A DNA stretch of 64,000 bases from Desulfobacteraceae bacterium. GTDB taxonomy: Bacteria > Desulfobacterota > Desulfobacteria > Desulfobacterales > Desulfobacteraceae. The position numbers and the translations under genes were made by a program. The notes beneath the pieces are model-generated. The model worked only from the letters and a program-made list of their open reading frames with translations. It made no database searches and was not told where the DNA came from. The DNA is taken from contig JADGFI010000005.1 in the NCBI GenBank assembly GCA_016743945.1, positions 248,001-312,000 of the forward strand, in the 5' to 3' direction. Positions 9,091-16,976 of the stretch are shown here, in pieces. Position 1 is the first letter of the stretch. Every line of letters begins with the position of its first letter.

Positions 9091-9873
9091 ATGAAAATAG
9101 GCATTGATGTCGGCAGTACCGGAATAAAAATTGTATTTGTAGGGTCAGGCGGATCAGAAGAATCTGCCGATCCGGATCAGATCATCTGGAAAATTGTCGT
9201 GCCCACAAAACCCGGCCAGTCCGCCATGGTCGATGATCTCATCCAACAGGGGCTGACCGCTGTCTGTGCCGCACCATCCGACATAAAAAAAACCTGTGTC
9301 ACCGGTTACGGCAGGAACCTGATCAATTCCACCAGCCATGTGGTGGACGAAATCTCGGCCAATGCTGCCGGTATAACACGTCTCACCCGGGGCCGGGCGC
9401 GCACCCTCATAAATGTGGGCGGCCAGGACGTTAAAATCATCAAGCTTGACGAATCAGGTCAGGTGACCGATTTTAAAATGAACGACAAATGTGCTGCCGG
9501 CACCGGCCGTTTCTTTGAAATTGCCGCCACCATTTTAGACACCCCCCTGGAGGAATTTCACACAAAAGATATCCAAGCCATCAACATCAATTCCACCTGC
9601 GCCGTCTTTGCAGAAAGTGAAATTGTCTCCCTATTGGCCAAGGGGGTCAATAAATACCGTATTATTAAGGGTATCAATAACGCTGTGGCCAAGAGAATCG
9701 CCACCCTTGCCGGCAACGGGTTGCTTGAAGAAGATATCTACCTGGACGGCGGCCCTGCCCAAAACAAGGGGCTGCGGCAAAGCCTTGAGGAGTATCTTTT
9801 CTGTGATATAAAAGTGGTTGAATCGCCCCAGTTCACAGTGGCCTTGGGATCGCTTTATGTTGATGAGAGATAA
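9091..9873 (+). CDS. Acyl-CoA dehydratase activase (BadF/HgdC-type ATPase)
   Basis: A 260-residue ASKHA-fold ATPase. It starts with the phosphate loop GIDVGSTGIKIVFVG and has a second nucleotide motif, NVGGQDVKIIK. Two Cys bind the bridging 4Fe-4S cluster of the dimer (KCAAGTGRF near residue 134 and NSTCAVFAESE near residue 170). LDGGPAQNKGL closes the ATP site. Members couple hydrolysis of two ATP to transfer of one low-potential electron to a dehydratase or double-cubane partner. It lies 10 bases after that partner's gene. Length and motifs are complete, so it should be active. It is the last gene of the left-end cluster. Confidence 0.88.
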   Translation: MKIGIDVGSTGIKIVFVGSGGSEESADPDQIIWKIVVPTKPGQSAMVDDLIQQGLTAVCAAPSDIKKTCVTGYGRNLINSTSHVVDEISANAAGITRLTRGRARTLINVGGQDVKIIKLDESGQVTDFKMNDKCAAGTGRFFEIAATILDTPLEEFHTKDIQAININSTCAVFAESEIVSLLAKGVNKYRIIKGINNAVAKRIATLAGNGLLEEDIYLDGGPAQNKGLRQSLEEYLFCDIKVVESPQFTVALGSLYVDER

Positions 9874-9908
9874 AGCAAAACTCTTCTTAAATCGCCTCCT
9901 GTTTTCAC

Positions 9909-9937
9909 TTGACTTTGTATTTTTTTATCAGTAATAC
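9909..9937 (+). promoter_or_regulatory. Sigma-70-type promoter ahead of cobalamin riboswitch
   Basis: A -35 element TTGACT (9909-9914) lies 17 bases from TAATAC (9932-9937), placing the transcript start around 9944, directly at the riboswitch. The same TTGACT stands 36 bases before the GTTCAGGTG start of the - strand riboswitch near 27288, which supports it. Confidence 0.6.
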
Positions 9938-9944
9938 TATTTTT

Positions 9945-10102
9945 GTTCAGGTGCTCACTTAAGAGCTTTATAGGGAACCGCGTTAAAATCGTGGACGGGC
10001 CCGCCGCTGTACTTGGGGACGAAGGCTGCAGTATGTCACTGACCTTATGGTTGGGAAGGCGCAGTTGGTAGAATGATCCAAAAGTCAGAAAACCTGCCTG
10101 GA
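9945..10102 (+). ncRNA. Cobalamin riboswitch (B12 aptamer), controls the TonB receptor gene
   Basis: The core landmarks of a cobalamin aptamer are present in order: GGTGCT near 9950, TAGGGAA near 9971, the GGGCCCGCCGCTGT core near 9998, GGGGACGAAGG near 10016, ATGGGAAGGC near 10053 and the B12-box region AGTCAGAAAACCTGCCTG near 10083. It is followed by GC-rich segments (GTCCGG near 10197 pairing with CCGGAC near 10216) that may form the expression platform just before the ribosome site of the receptor gene at 10253. Such elements shut off expression when adenosyl- or aquocobalamin is plentiful. Confidence 0.93.
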
Positions 10103-10252
10103 CGATAGTAAAAGGAAAACGCCTCGGGGACGAAGGTGCTTCCTGTTTATATTCTAAGGATAAAAAGGGAAATCCCTGGATTGAAAGTTAATTTCGGTCC
10201 GGGGATTTGTGTTTTCCGGACAGATCACAACCTTTTTAATGGAGATTTTTAA

Positions 10253-12235
10253 ATGATGAAACATTTGTTTGTCCGTTGCTCGGCACTGCTTTTAGGCGTA
10301 TTAATGTTTGCCCTGCCTGCCTGGGGAGAAGAAACGATTCCTTCTGAAACATCCCCCCAGGTTATGGAAACCATGGTGGTAACCTCGGGAAGAATTAAGG
10401 AAAAAAAAGAAAACCTGACCACCAATATTACGATTTACACACAAGAGGATATCCAGCAGGCATCTGTTCAGGACTTGAGTGATGTATTGGCCAAAGAAGG
10501 ATTTATGATCCGGGAATATCCCAATTCAACCATTTCCGTATCAATCCGTGGGTTGCGAACAGATACCCATGGCAATGACCTGGCCAGCAATGTGCTGATC
10601 CTGATCAACGGGAGACGGGCCGGTACCGGAAACCTGGCAAAAATTGCCATGGACAATGTTGAGCGTATTGAGCTTATCCGGGGCCCCGGGTCGGTTCAAT
10701 ACGGTGCTTCTGCCATGGGAGGGGTTGTAAATGTCATTACCAAACAAGGGGATGGCAAGCCTTCCTTCTTTGTTGAAAGCAACCTGGGAAGCTGGAATTA
10801 CAAGGATGCCTCTGCCGGATTTTCCGGTCAGTTCAAGGACTTTGACATTTCAGCAACCCTTTCGAAATCATCCCAGGATGATTATGACACGGCTGACGGT
10901 GCCCGGTATTACAATACCGGGTATGATTCCAAGGAACGGGTCAGCTTCAACGCGGGCTGGACCTTTGCGCCTGATAACAGGGTCGGTTTTACTTACTCCG
11001 GATATGAAGGGGAAAAAATCGGAAAACCAAATTATTTGAGCAAAAATGATCTGGACGATTATATAGACCATTCCTTAAAAAGCGTTGATCTTGTTTATGA
11101 CGGGCAGACTTCAGACGGATTTTTATTATGGAACCTTCGCTATTTTAAGGGAAAAGACGAGTATGAGACCTTTGACCCGTCAACCAGCAGCGAACATGAC
11201 TACTATCGGGATACAGATCACCAGGGAGCCCAGGCCCAACTGACGGCCAAGTGGGATTTCGCCCATGTAACAGCCGGAATCGACTGGACCGATTATGCCA
11301 TCAGCAATACCAAGACTATTGCCGGAAAGGAAAACACCTATGAAAACCCGGCGGCATTTCTCCTGGTAAAGACCAACCTGATGGACGACAAGCTGATTCT
11401 TTCAGCCGGGGGCCGCTATGACAAGTATGAGGTAGAAAGTGATGACGGCAAGAGCAAAGATGACACCAATTGGTCTTCCAGTGTGGGAGCGGTGTATAAA
11501 TTCACATCAGACTTAAGTGTCCGGGCCAATTATGCCGAAGCCTTCAGGATGCCGACGGCCAATGAGCTTTTTATGTACAATGATTACAGCGCCTGGGGAA
11601 TGGGTATCTGGTCCGGAAACCCTGACCTGAATCCTGAAAAGAGCAAAACCTATGAAATCGGGCTGGACTACAACAAAGGCAGTTTGACAAGCGGTATCAC
11701 CTATTTTCATACGGACTTTGATGATAAAATCGGCTATGCCTATGATGCGGTTGCCAATGTTACGCGCTATGAAAATATCAAAGGTGCTACCATCTCCGGT
11801 ATAGAAGCAAACCTGCAGTGGGATATGGGAAGCTTGTTCGGTTGGTCCTATGAACTGGTTCCCTACGCCTCTTTTACAGCCCTAACCGAAATCAAAAATG
11901 AAGAAACGGGGAAAGATCTTCAGTATACACCGGAATGGACTGCCGCCTATGGTCTGAGGTTTGCCAACGGCGAGCAGGGGTTTTCCTCCCGCCTGAATTT
12001 TTCTTACATCGGCGAACAGGATATCACCGATTATGAAAAAACCGGCGCTAAAACTCTTGACAGATACACTGTGGCCGACCTGGTGATTTCCAAACGGCTT
12101 TTTTCCTTTGAAAAATATGGCGCTGTTTCTATAAAGGCTGAGATAACGAACCTTTTTAATGAGTCCTATGCTGCGGTTCAAGGGTACACCATGCCGGGCC
12201 GTACCTTTTATGCCGGATTGAGATATGCCTTTTAA
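10253..12235 (+). CDS. TonB-dependent outer-membrane receptor, BtuB-like, B12-regulated
   Basis: A 660-residue TonB-dependent receptor. It has a signal peptide (ending PAWG at about residue 25) and a TonB box near METMVVTSG. The plug domain includes SIRGLRTD, the LILINGRR strand and the ERIELIRGPGSVQYG motif, and is followed by a 22-strand-type barrel ending in the outer-membrane signature GLRYAF with terminal Phe. Because its mRNA starts with a cobalamin riboswitch, the cargo is very likely a corrinoid, although sequence alone does not exclude haem or cobalt complexes. It is the only gene on this transcript. Two adjacent ATG codons could start it; GGAG lies a few bases upstream. Confidence 0.88.
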   Translation: MMKHLFVRCSALLLGVLMFALPAWGEETIPSETSPQVMETMVVTSGRIKEKKENLTTNITIYTQEDIQQASVQDLSDVLAKEGFMIREYPNSTISVSIRGLRTDTHGNDLASNVLILINGRRAGTGNLAKIAMDNVERIELIRGPGSVQYGASAMGGVVNVITKQGDGKPSFFVESNLGSWNYKDASAGFSGQFKDFDISATLSKSSQDDYDTADGARYYNTGYDSKERVSFNAGWTFAPDNRVGFTYSGYEGEKIGKPNYLSKNDLDDYIDHSLKSVDLVYDGQTSDGFLLWNLRYFKGKDEYETFDPSTSSEHDYYRDTDHQGAQAQLTAKWDFAHVTAGIDWTDYAISNTKTIAGKENTYENPAAFLLVKTNLMDDKLILSAGGRYDKYEVESDDGKSKDDTNWSSSVGAVYKFTSDLSVRANYAEAFRMPTANELFMYNDYSAWGMGIWSGNPDLNPEKSKTYEIGLDYNKGSLTSGITYFHTDFDDKIGYAYDAVANVTRYENIKGATISGIEANLQWDMGSLFGWSYELVPYASFTALTEIKNEETGKDLQYTPEWTAAYGLRFANGEQGFSSRLNFSYIGEQDITDYEKTGAKTLDRYTVADLVISKRLFSFEKYGAVSIKAEITNLFNESYAAVQGYTMPGRTFYAGLRYAF

Positions 12236-12302
12236 GGAAAGGACTTAAAAAGTGAAATCAGACAACATTGCCTTGAATACATGCATTGGTCTGGTAGGAT
12301 TT

Positions 12303-12330
12303 GGCCCTGCCTTGCTTGGGCGGGGCCTTT
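12303..12330 (+). terminator. Possible terminator of the TonB receptor transcript
   Basis: A GC-rich hairpin (GGCCCTGCC paired with GGGCGGGGCC around a short loop) is followed by only three T, so termination would be weak. It stands about 70 bases after the receptor stop codon. Confidence 0.35.
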
Positions 12331-12389
12331 CCAATCACCCTGTTTGATGGGGCACAGCACTCCCACAGGATAATGGAAAGACCCAAACA

Positions 12390-12656
12390 GCTAGTCTGCA
12401 TGGTGCCCTATGCCACATAGTCGTTGCCCCTAGTGCTGGAGCAGGATTGATTCCAGGGCCGGGTTTGCGATCCAGACCTTAAAATTTTTATTGCGCCCTA
12501 AATTTAACCAATAAAAGTCTTGCAGGAAACTGGAATTTTTTTGCTGGAATTTTGGTCGAAAAAATTGTAACCTGCGGGCGGTTGGAGATAAGGGCGGCAT
12601 TAATGCCCGACAACCACCACACAGGTTTTGTCCAGGGACCGAATGGCCACCCACAT
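12390..12656 (-). pseudogene. Remnant of a cbiK-like cobaltochelatase gene
   Basis: Two pieces match the intact CbiK at 13644-14432. Minus-strand bases 12656-12603 encode SLDKTCVVVVGH, matching the QDKDQAIILVGH region. Bases 12477-12433 encode VWIANPALESILLQH, matching AWTAYPALESILRHH. The pieces are in different frames, are separated by about 125 bases instead of a few codons, and a TAA follows the first piece. A TAG (12432-12430) replaces the Tyr codon before a GQRL that is still recognisable. The gene is therefore broken by at least an insertion or frameshift and two stops. It lies downstream of an intact-looking cobalamin riboswitch and terminator. Confidence 0.7.
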
Positions 12657-12803
12657 GGCTGTGACCTGAAGATTTTCCCTCTTTTGAACAGGTCACGCCG
12701 GTCTCTGGGACAATTCAATTTTTTTGGATACATACCTTAATGAATTTCTAACCGTCTGCCTATATATCTTATGGATACCCCTGTTAAAAACAGGGTCAAA
12801 AAC

Positions 12804-12837
12804 AAAAAAACCTTTCAGATAAATTCCATCTGAAAGG
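12804..12837 (-). terminator. Intrinsic terminator following the minus-strand cobalamin riboswitch
   Basis: A perfect 10-base-pair stem (CCTTTCAGAT with ATCTGAAAGG, loop of 7) is followed on the - strand by seven T. It lies about 80 bases after the aptamer and before the remnant cbiK gene, so it can serve as the expression platform of the riboswitch. Confidence 0.8.
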
Positions 12838-12915
12838 CTGCACCCTATTTCTTAGGCCTTAAAATTCATTTAGCACGCATACATGTATACACCGCATGTT
12901 TGAGCGAACTCAATG

Positions 12916-13068
12916 TGGCAGGTCTTCTGGCTTACGGATCATCCTAATTACCGAACCTTCCCCTGATAATTGTTTATCAAAGTGATTTTTTTCGGTTTTC
13001 GTCCCCGATCACAGCGGCGGGACCACTCTCGAATCAAACGAGATTCCCTTTTAAGTATTTTTACACCA
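12916..13068 (-). ncRNA. Cobalamin riboswitch facing a decayed gene
   Basis: On the - strand the aptamer landmarks run GGTGTAA near 13067, AAGGGAATC near 13048, GGTCCCGCCGCTGTGATCGGGGACGAA (13025-12999), the P5-P6 region, and AGCCAGAAGACCTGCC ending at 12917. All core elements appear intact. A promoter precedes it at the right distance and a terminator follows, but no intact gene lies downstream for at least 650 bases. Confidence 0.9.
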
Positions 13069-13075
13069 CATAAAA

Positions 13076-13104
13076 ACGATATCCCAATTTCAGGGCCGTG
13101 TCAA
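13076..13104 (-). promoter_or_regulatory. Promoter of the minus-strand cobalamin riboswitch
   Basis: A perfect -35 TTGACA (13104-13099) is separated by 17 bases from TATCGT (13081-13076), giving a start near 13069, at the first base of the aptamer. Confidence 0.6.
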
Positions 13105-13288
13105 TGTTTAAACCAAGGCAAATGGATCTTTGTATGTAGGAACAGTGCAATCGTGCGACTTGTTCATATTATGATCAGAATAACCACCTGATAATATGTG
13201 TACTATTTTTCAAATATTTTGGTATAGAACTTGCTAATTTTCCTGATAGAGATACGGTTCAATTGTCATTAAAGGAGGATACCCGCAG

Positions 13289-13612
13289 ATGAAGATTTCA
13301 GTAACCCTGGATAACGGATGTATTCAGACAGCAATCAAAAGGCAACATGAACGATTGGTAACGGCTTATCTAAAAATGCCTCCCAGGGGCCGGGAAAAAA
13401 TTTTTATGGAGGAACAAATTGAGGGATTAACCTATCTGCTGGAAAATGGTGATTTTGCCCATCTGCGGGCAACGTTTCCGGTCCTTTCGGGTCAGAAGAA
13501 CATAAAAGTTCTTCTGTTAATACCCGAAGCCTTCAAGGAGACACGCCTTTTGGCCGATGGAAAAATCATTTTGATGAAATGGAAAAATGACCATGTTCAC
13601 ACAAACAAGTGA
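13289..13612 (+). CDS. Unknown 107-residue protein
   Basis: I do not recognise this protein. A strong ribosome site (AAAGGAGG ending about 11 bases before the ATG) supports translation. The product is basic and soluble, with no membrane segment and one cysteine, in the N-terminal NGCIQTA stretch. The N-terminal half looks helical, with a MPPRGREKIFMEEQIEGL segment; the C-terminal half is alternating hydrophobic and ends in a charged tail. It is transcribed divergently from the orphan cobalamin riboswitch and convergently with the cbiK operon, so it may be an independent gene. No function is proposed. Confidence 0.6.
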   Translation: MKISVTLDNGCIQTAIKRQHERLVTAYLKMPPRGREKIFMEEQIEGLTYLLENGDFAHLRATFPVLSGQKNIKVLLLIPEAFKETRLLADGKIILMKWKNDHVHTNK

Positions 13613-13643
13613 TACCTTATTTTAATATTCAGCCCGGGGTCAC

Positions 13644-14432
13644 TTATAAGGGAATTACATCCAAAGCATCGGAAATGTGATCACAAAAGATCCCTGTGAT
13701 GCCGTCGATATGGCCGATGCCGTGATCCACCACATGGACCTGAATTCCGTTTCTCTCAAAGGTTTTTTGCCAGGAATCTTCTTCGCAGGTCAGATCTTCC
13801 TTAAAATGAACGCCTGCCACCAGCATGAGAGGCACCAGGCAAACCTTTGTGAATCCGGCAGCTTTGATCCGTTCAAGGGTGTGGTCCATGCCGGGGTATT
13901 TTTCCACCACCCCCAAAAATAATCTTTGGCCGTAGTGGTGGCGCAAAATTGATTCCAGGGCCGGGTATGCGGTCCAGGCCGGGTGGTCGGTGCCGTGGCC
14001 CACAAGGATGATGGCCTGGTCCTTGTCCTGGGGAATTACGGGAGACAAGGCCTTTGCAACAGCCGCATAATCTTTGTGGGAAGTAAGCAGGGGCAACCCC
14101 ATGGCCGACCGGATATCGACCTGGTCCCGTTGTGTGACCAGGCGGTCAAATTCATGGCCGCAGATCAGATGCAAAGACTGGATCACCACCCATTCATGGC
14201 CCTTTTCTGCGAGGGATCGGGCCGTTTCAACGGGATCTTTTAAATTCAGTTTCTTTTTTTTCTTCATGGCGTGTTTCACCATTCTGGAAGAATAGGCCCA
14301 ATGGATCTGATGATCCGGGAATCTTTGCCGGAAGACCTGATCCATTCGATCGTAGGTGGAAAATGCCCGGGCAGTGGTACCGAATGCGGTGAGGATAATG
14401 GGGATACTATTGTTTAATGGGATTTTTTGCAT
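13644..14432 (-). CDS. cbiK: Sirohydrochlorin cobaltochelatase CbiK
   Basis: A 262-residue class II chelatase that inserts Co2+ into sirohydrochlorin or its reduced relative in the anaerobic corrin pathway. Family hallmarks are ILTAFGTTARAF at the start, the central ILVGHGTDHPAW with metal-binding His, and the second metal-site segment LVAGVHFKEDL. No signal peptide is visible, so it is cytoplasmic, unlike the periplasmic CbiK form known in Desulfovibrio. An upstream in-frame ATG exists, but the start at 14432 leaves a normal N-terminus and a 26-base overlap with the TPR gene. It is the last gene of the riboswitch-led operon. It links import of corrinoids with de novo cobalt insertion and is a strong argument that the exported CobN-like protein does something else. 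Confidence 0.9.
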   Translation of the reverse strand: MQKIPLNNSIPIILTAFGTTARAFSTYDRMDQVFRQRFPDHQIHWAYSSRMVKHAMKKKKKLNLKDPVETARSLAEKGHEWVVIQSLHLICGHEFDRLVTQRDQVDIRSAMGLPLLTSHKDYAAVAKALSPVIPQDKDQAIILVGHGTDHPAWTAYPALESILRHHYGQRLFLGVVEKYPGMDHTLERIKAAGFTKVCLVPLMLVAGVHFKEDLTCEEDSWQKTFERNGIQVHVVDHGIGHIDGITGIFCDHISDALDVIPL

Positions 14433-15837
14433 GTGTATTTTCCTGTTGAAAGGTATGGGTTTTACGTATTTTGATCTGTCCAAGGGCGGCCCTGGCAGAT
14501 TTTTTCTGGGATTTAAAGGTAGCAGCCTTTGAAAAGGCTTTTTGAGCCCTGTCAAGGCAGTCATGGTCCTGGGGATTTTGGTCCTGGGGATCCTTGTTCA
14601 AGGCGGCATATCCCAGCATGAGCCAGGCCCGGCCCAGGGCTTTTGGGTCGGGCTTGCCGGCAGCCGGTGTCAAAAGTGCTTTCACCAGGCCCTCATAGGC
14701 ATCGGCTGCCCTTGCATATTTTTTTTGCCGATACAATATCCGGGCTTTCAGGCCAAGGAGCCTGATATCCTGGTCGGCGGATAACCCTTTTTTAATCCAG
14801 ACAAGGGCCTTGTCCGGGTCATGGGCCATGGCACAAGCCTGGCTGATTTTCAGAAGATGTTCTGGGGTCCGGGTCTCTTTCATGGCTGCCTGATAGAACC
14901 GGACAGCTTTGATGGGAACACCAAGACCAAGATACAGATCTCCTGCCAGTATGAGTTCCTTTTGGGTCAGGGGGGTGAGATATCCGTAGATGACCAGGGC
15001 GGACACCCCTTGTTTGAGGCGATTACCGTTTAGGTGGATCTGGCACAGCGCCTTCCACCATTTGGGTTCCAGGGGGTCTGTCCGGGTCAGGAACCGGGCA
15101 AAGGCCACGGCCTTTTTTTCCATTTTTAAGGAAAAATATTGATATAAAAGGATCTCCTGCCATTTTCTCTTTCGTGCATCCCGGGTCTTTGCGGCCAGTT
15201 CCTCAAGGATCGGCAGGGCCTGGGAATAACGTTCCAGGGAAAACAGGATATTGACAAGACTTTCTTTCCATTCAAGACAAATCTTGTCCGGATGGGCTTG
15301 GATCAGACGATCAAACACGGCCAGGGCCTTTTGCGGATCATCTGCCTGGAAATGGCAGATCCCGGCATAATACAGATGACTGGGTTTGGGGGGCTGGGCA
15401 GTCTTATATCCGTTCTCAAAGGCAAAACCTGCCCTGGCAAAAAGGTCTGACTCATACAGGCTTTTGGCCAGGTTGAGCCATCCGGCACAAAAAGCGGGAT
15501 TTTGTTGCACCGCCGCCTCAAAGCATAAGCTGGCGCTTTTTCTTTGATCGAGGGTGAGGTAGTAGTTGCCCAAAAGAAAATGGATATAATAGTGGCTGGA
15601 GGCTTTCTTTGCTTTGAATTCTTCCAGCAATGAAATGGCGCGATTGACCTCTCCGTTTTGGAACAGGGTCTGGGCACGGGTCACACAGATGCCGGCGGCC
15701 AGGGAAAGCTTGTCCTGGTTGGTATGGAGATTTGCAGCCTGGGCATTGGCAAAGGTCTGGGTAAGAACAATAAAAAACCAGAGGAGTGTGACCAGGCGGG
15801 GCATAACCATCAGGGATATGGGGTTTTGCTGTTTCAT
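14407..15837 (-). CDS. Exported TPR-repeat protein of the TonB energiser operon
   Basis: A 476-residue protein with an N-terminal signal sequence (residues about 8-33, ending ANAQA) followed by at least eight tetratricopeptide-like repeats, for example AICHFQADDPQKALAVFDR and GLKARILYRQKKYARAADAY. Similar TPR proteins sit at the end of TonB2-type operons (TtpC-ExbB-ExbD-TonB) in gammaproteobacteria, as I recall, and are thought to be periplasmic scaffolds. It overlaps the tonB stop by 4 bases and the cbiK start by 26 bases. A role in organising the TonB complex is inferred. Confidence 0.8.
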   Translation of the reverse strand: MKQQNPISLMVMPRLVTLLWFFIVLTQTFANAQAANLHTNQDKLSLAAGICVTRAQTLFQNGEVNRAISLLEEFKAKKASSHYYIHFLLGNYYLTLDQRKSASLCFEAAVQQNPAFCAGWLNLAKSLYESDLFARAGFAFENGYKTAQPPKPSHLYYAGICHFQADDPQKALAVFDRLIQAHPDKICLEWKESLVNILFSLERYSQALPILEELAAKTRDARKRKWQEILLYQYFSLKMEKKAVAFARFLTRTDPLEPKWWKALCQIHLNGNRLKQGVSALVIYGYLTPLTQKELILAGDLYLGLGVPIKAVRFYQAAMKETRTPEHLLKISQACAMAHDPDKALVWIKKGLSADQDIRLLGLKARILYRQKKYARAADAYEGLVKALLTPAAGKPDPKALGRAWLMLGYAALNKDPQDQNPQDHDCLDRAQKAFSKAATFKSQKKSARAALGQIKIRKTHTFQQENTHAKNPIKQ

Positions 15838-16520
15838 TCCTTCTCCAGTCTGAACCGGATGGTGGTCTGGGCCAGTGTGTCAACCGGGATACCCTCGATG
15901 GTTCCGGGCTTGAATTTCCACTGGGACACGCAGGCGGTGACGCTTTTATCAAATATATGTTCGGGCCGTGATTCAAGGATTCGAATTTGTTGGACCAGAC
16001 CCTTTTTGTTCACCAGAAATTCCACGGTTACGTATCCTTCAATTCCCCGGCGGGTTGCCAGCATGGGATAGATGGGCGGGATCTTCACCAGGGGAGTAAG
16101 GGGGGAATCCAGTTCGCCCATGGTATAGTGGGCTTTGAGTATGGGGCCCTCCATGGAAAAGTGTTCAAGGCCCGGCATCACAAGATCCATGGAGGCCTTC
16201 GGCAATTTTGGATTCAATTGAAAGGCAAGCTGTGGTCTCAGCGTTGGTTTCAGGCTTGATTTTACCTGAGACCTTTGTTTAAAAGATTTTAGGGCCGTTG
16301 TTGCAGATTTTACTTGCCTTGGTTTTTCCGGCTTTTTTTTGGGGGGTGGGGTTAGGGTTCTTTTGATCCGAATGACCTGGGTCTGACAGATATCCGCAAG
16401 AGCGCAGGGCAATTCCGGAACCTTCTGGAGTCCCGGCATGAGGCCAAAGAGGCCGATATTGAGCAGAACGGAACCAACCAGGGCAAAGGTCCAACCCGAA
16501 AAGGATTTAAGGGAAGGCAT
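15834..16520 (-). CDS. tonB: TonB energy-transducing protein
   Basis: A 228-residue TonB. It has an N-terminal membrane helix (about residues 10-30) and a Pro/Lys-rich spacer with TLTPPPKKKPEKPRQVKS. A C-terminal TonB domain of about 80 residues starts near PLVKIPPIYPMLATRRGIEG, with the YPxxA-like motif, and ends WKFKPGTIEGIPVDTLAQTTIRF. It spans the periplasm and transfers the motion of the ExbB/ExbD motor to receptors. It lies 5 bases after exbD and overlaps the TPR gene. Because a cobalamin riboswitch heads this operon, it is probably dedicated to corrinoid receptors at 19921 and perhaps 10253. Confidence 0.92.
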   Translation of the reverse strand: MPSLKSFSGWTFALVGSVLLNIGLFGLMPGLQKVPELPCALADICQTQVIRIKRTLTPPPKKKPEKPRQVKSATTALKSFKQRSQVKSSLKPTLRPQLAFQLNPKLPKASMDLVMPGLEHFSMEGPILKAHYTMGELDSPLTPLVKIPPIYPMLATRRGIEGYVTVEFLVNKKGLVQQIRILESRPEHIFDKSVTACVSQWKFKPGTIEGIPVDTLAQTTIRFRLEKE

Positions 16521-16525
16521 GGTGA

Positions 16526-16945
16526 TCAGGCTCCCTGATCCTGGTTTGCGGCGATGGCAACATTTAGAGCCCCGGCAAGTTTGCAGGCATCCATCACCGT
16601 GATCACAAGACCTGTCAAGCTGTCCTTGTCCGCCACAATCACCACGCTGCCTTCCGGGTTTTCCGCCAGGGCCCGTTCCACATTGACCCGGACCGTCCGG
16701 ACATCCACCTTTCGCCTGTCAATGTGGATGGTGTTATCCTTTGTAACGCCGATGAGGATAGTGGTTTTCGTTTTACTGACGGCCGTTGAAGCTGTGGGCC
16801 TTGCGATGTCCACACCGGTTTCTTTTACAAAGGAGGTGGTGACCAGAAAAAAAATCAATAAAATAAAAACCATATCAATGAGCGGGGCAATATTCAACTC
16901 AAGGTTTTTTGAATTTGTCCGCCTGGCAGCACTGATGTTGAGCAT
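16526..16945 (-). CDS. exbD: ExbD biopolymer transport protein
   Basis: A 139-residue ExbD/TolR protein. LNIAPLIDMVFILLIFFLV carries the essential membrane Asp near residue 24. A periplasmic domain with the characteristic ENPEGSVVIVADKD motif and an A-rich C-terminus follows. With ExbB it forms the proton channel that drives TonB. It lies 31 bases downstream of exbB. Confidence 0.93.
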   Translation of the reverse strand: MLNISAARRTNSKNLELNIAPLIDMVFILLIFFLVTTSFVKETGVDIARPTASTAVSKTKTTILIGVTKDNTIHIDRRKVDVRTVRVNVERALAENPEGSVVIVADKDSLTGLVITVMDACKLAGALNVAIAANQDQGA

Positions 16946-16976
16946 GGGAAGTTTTTCCTTTTTTTATAAAAAATGT

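Noticed and set aside
12552..12740. Short frames in the gap after the first TonB receptor
   Set aside because: They do not resemble genes; the - strand carries broken cbiK fragments instead.
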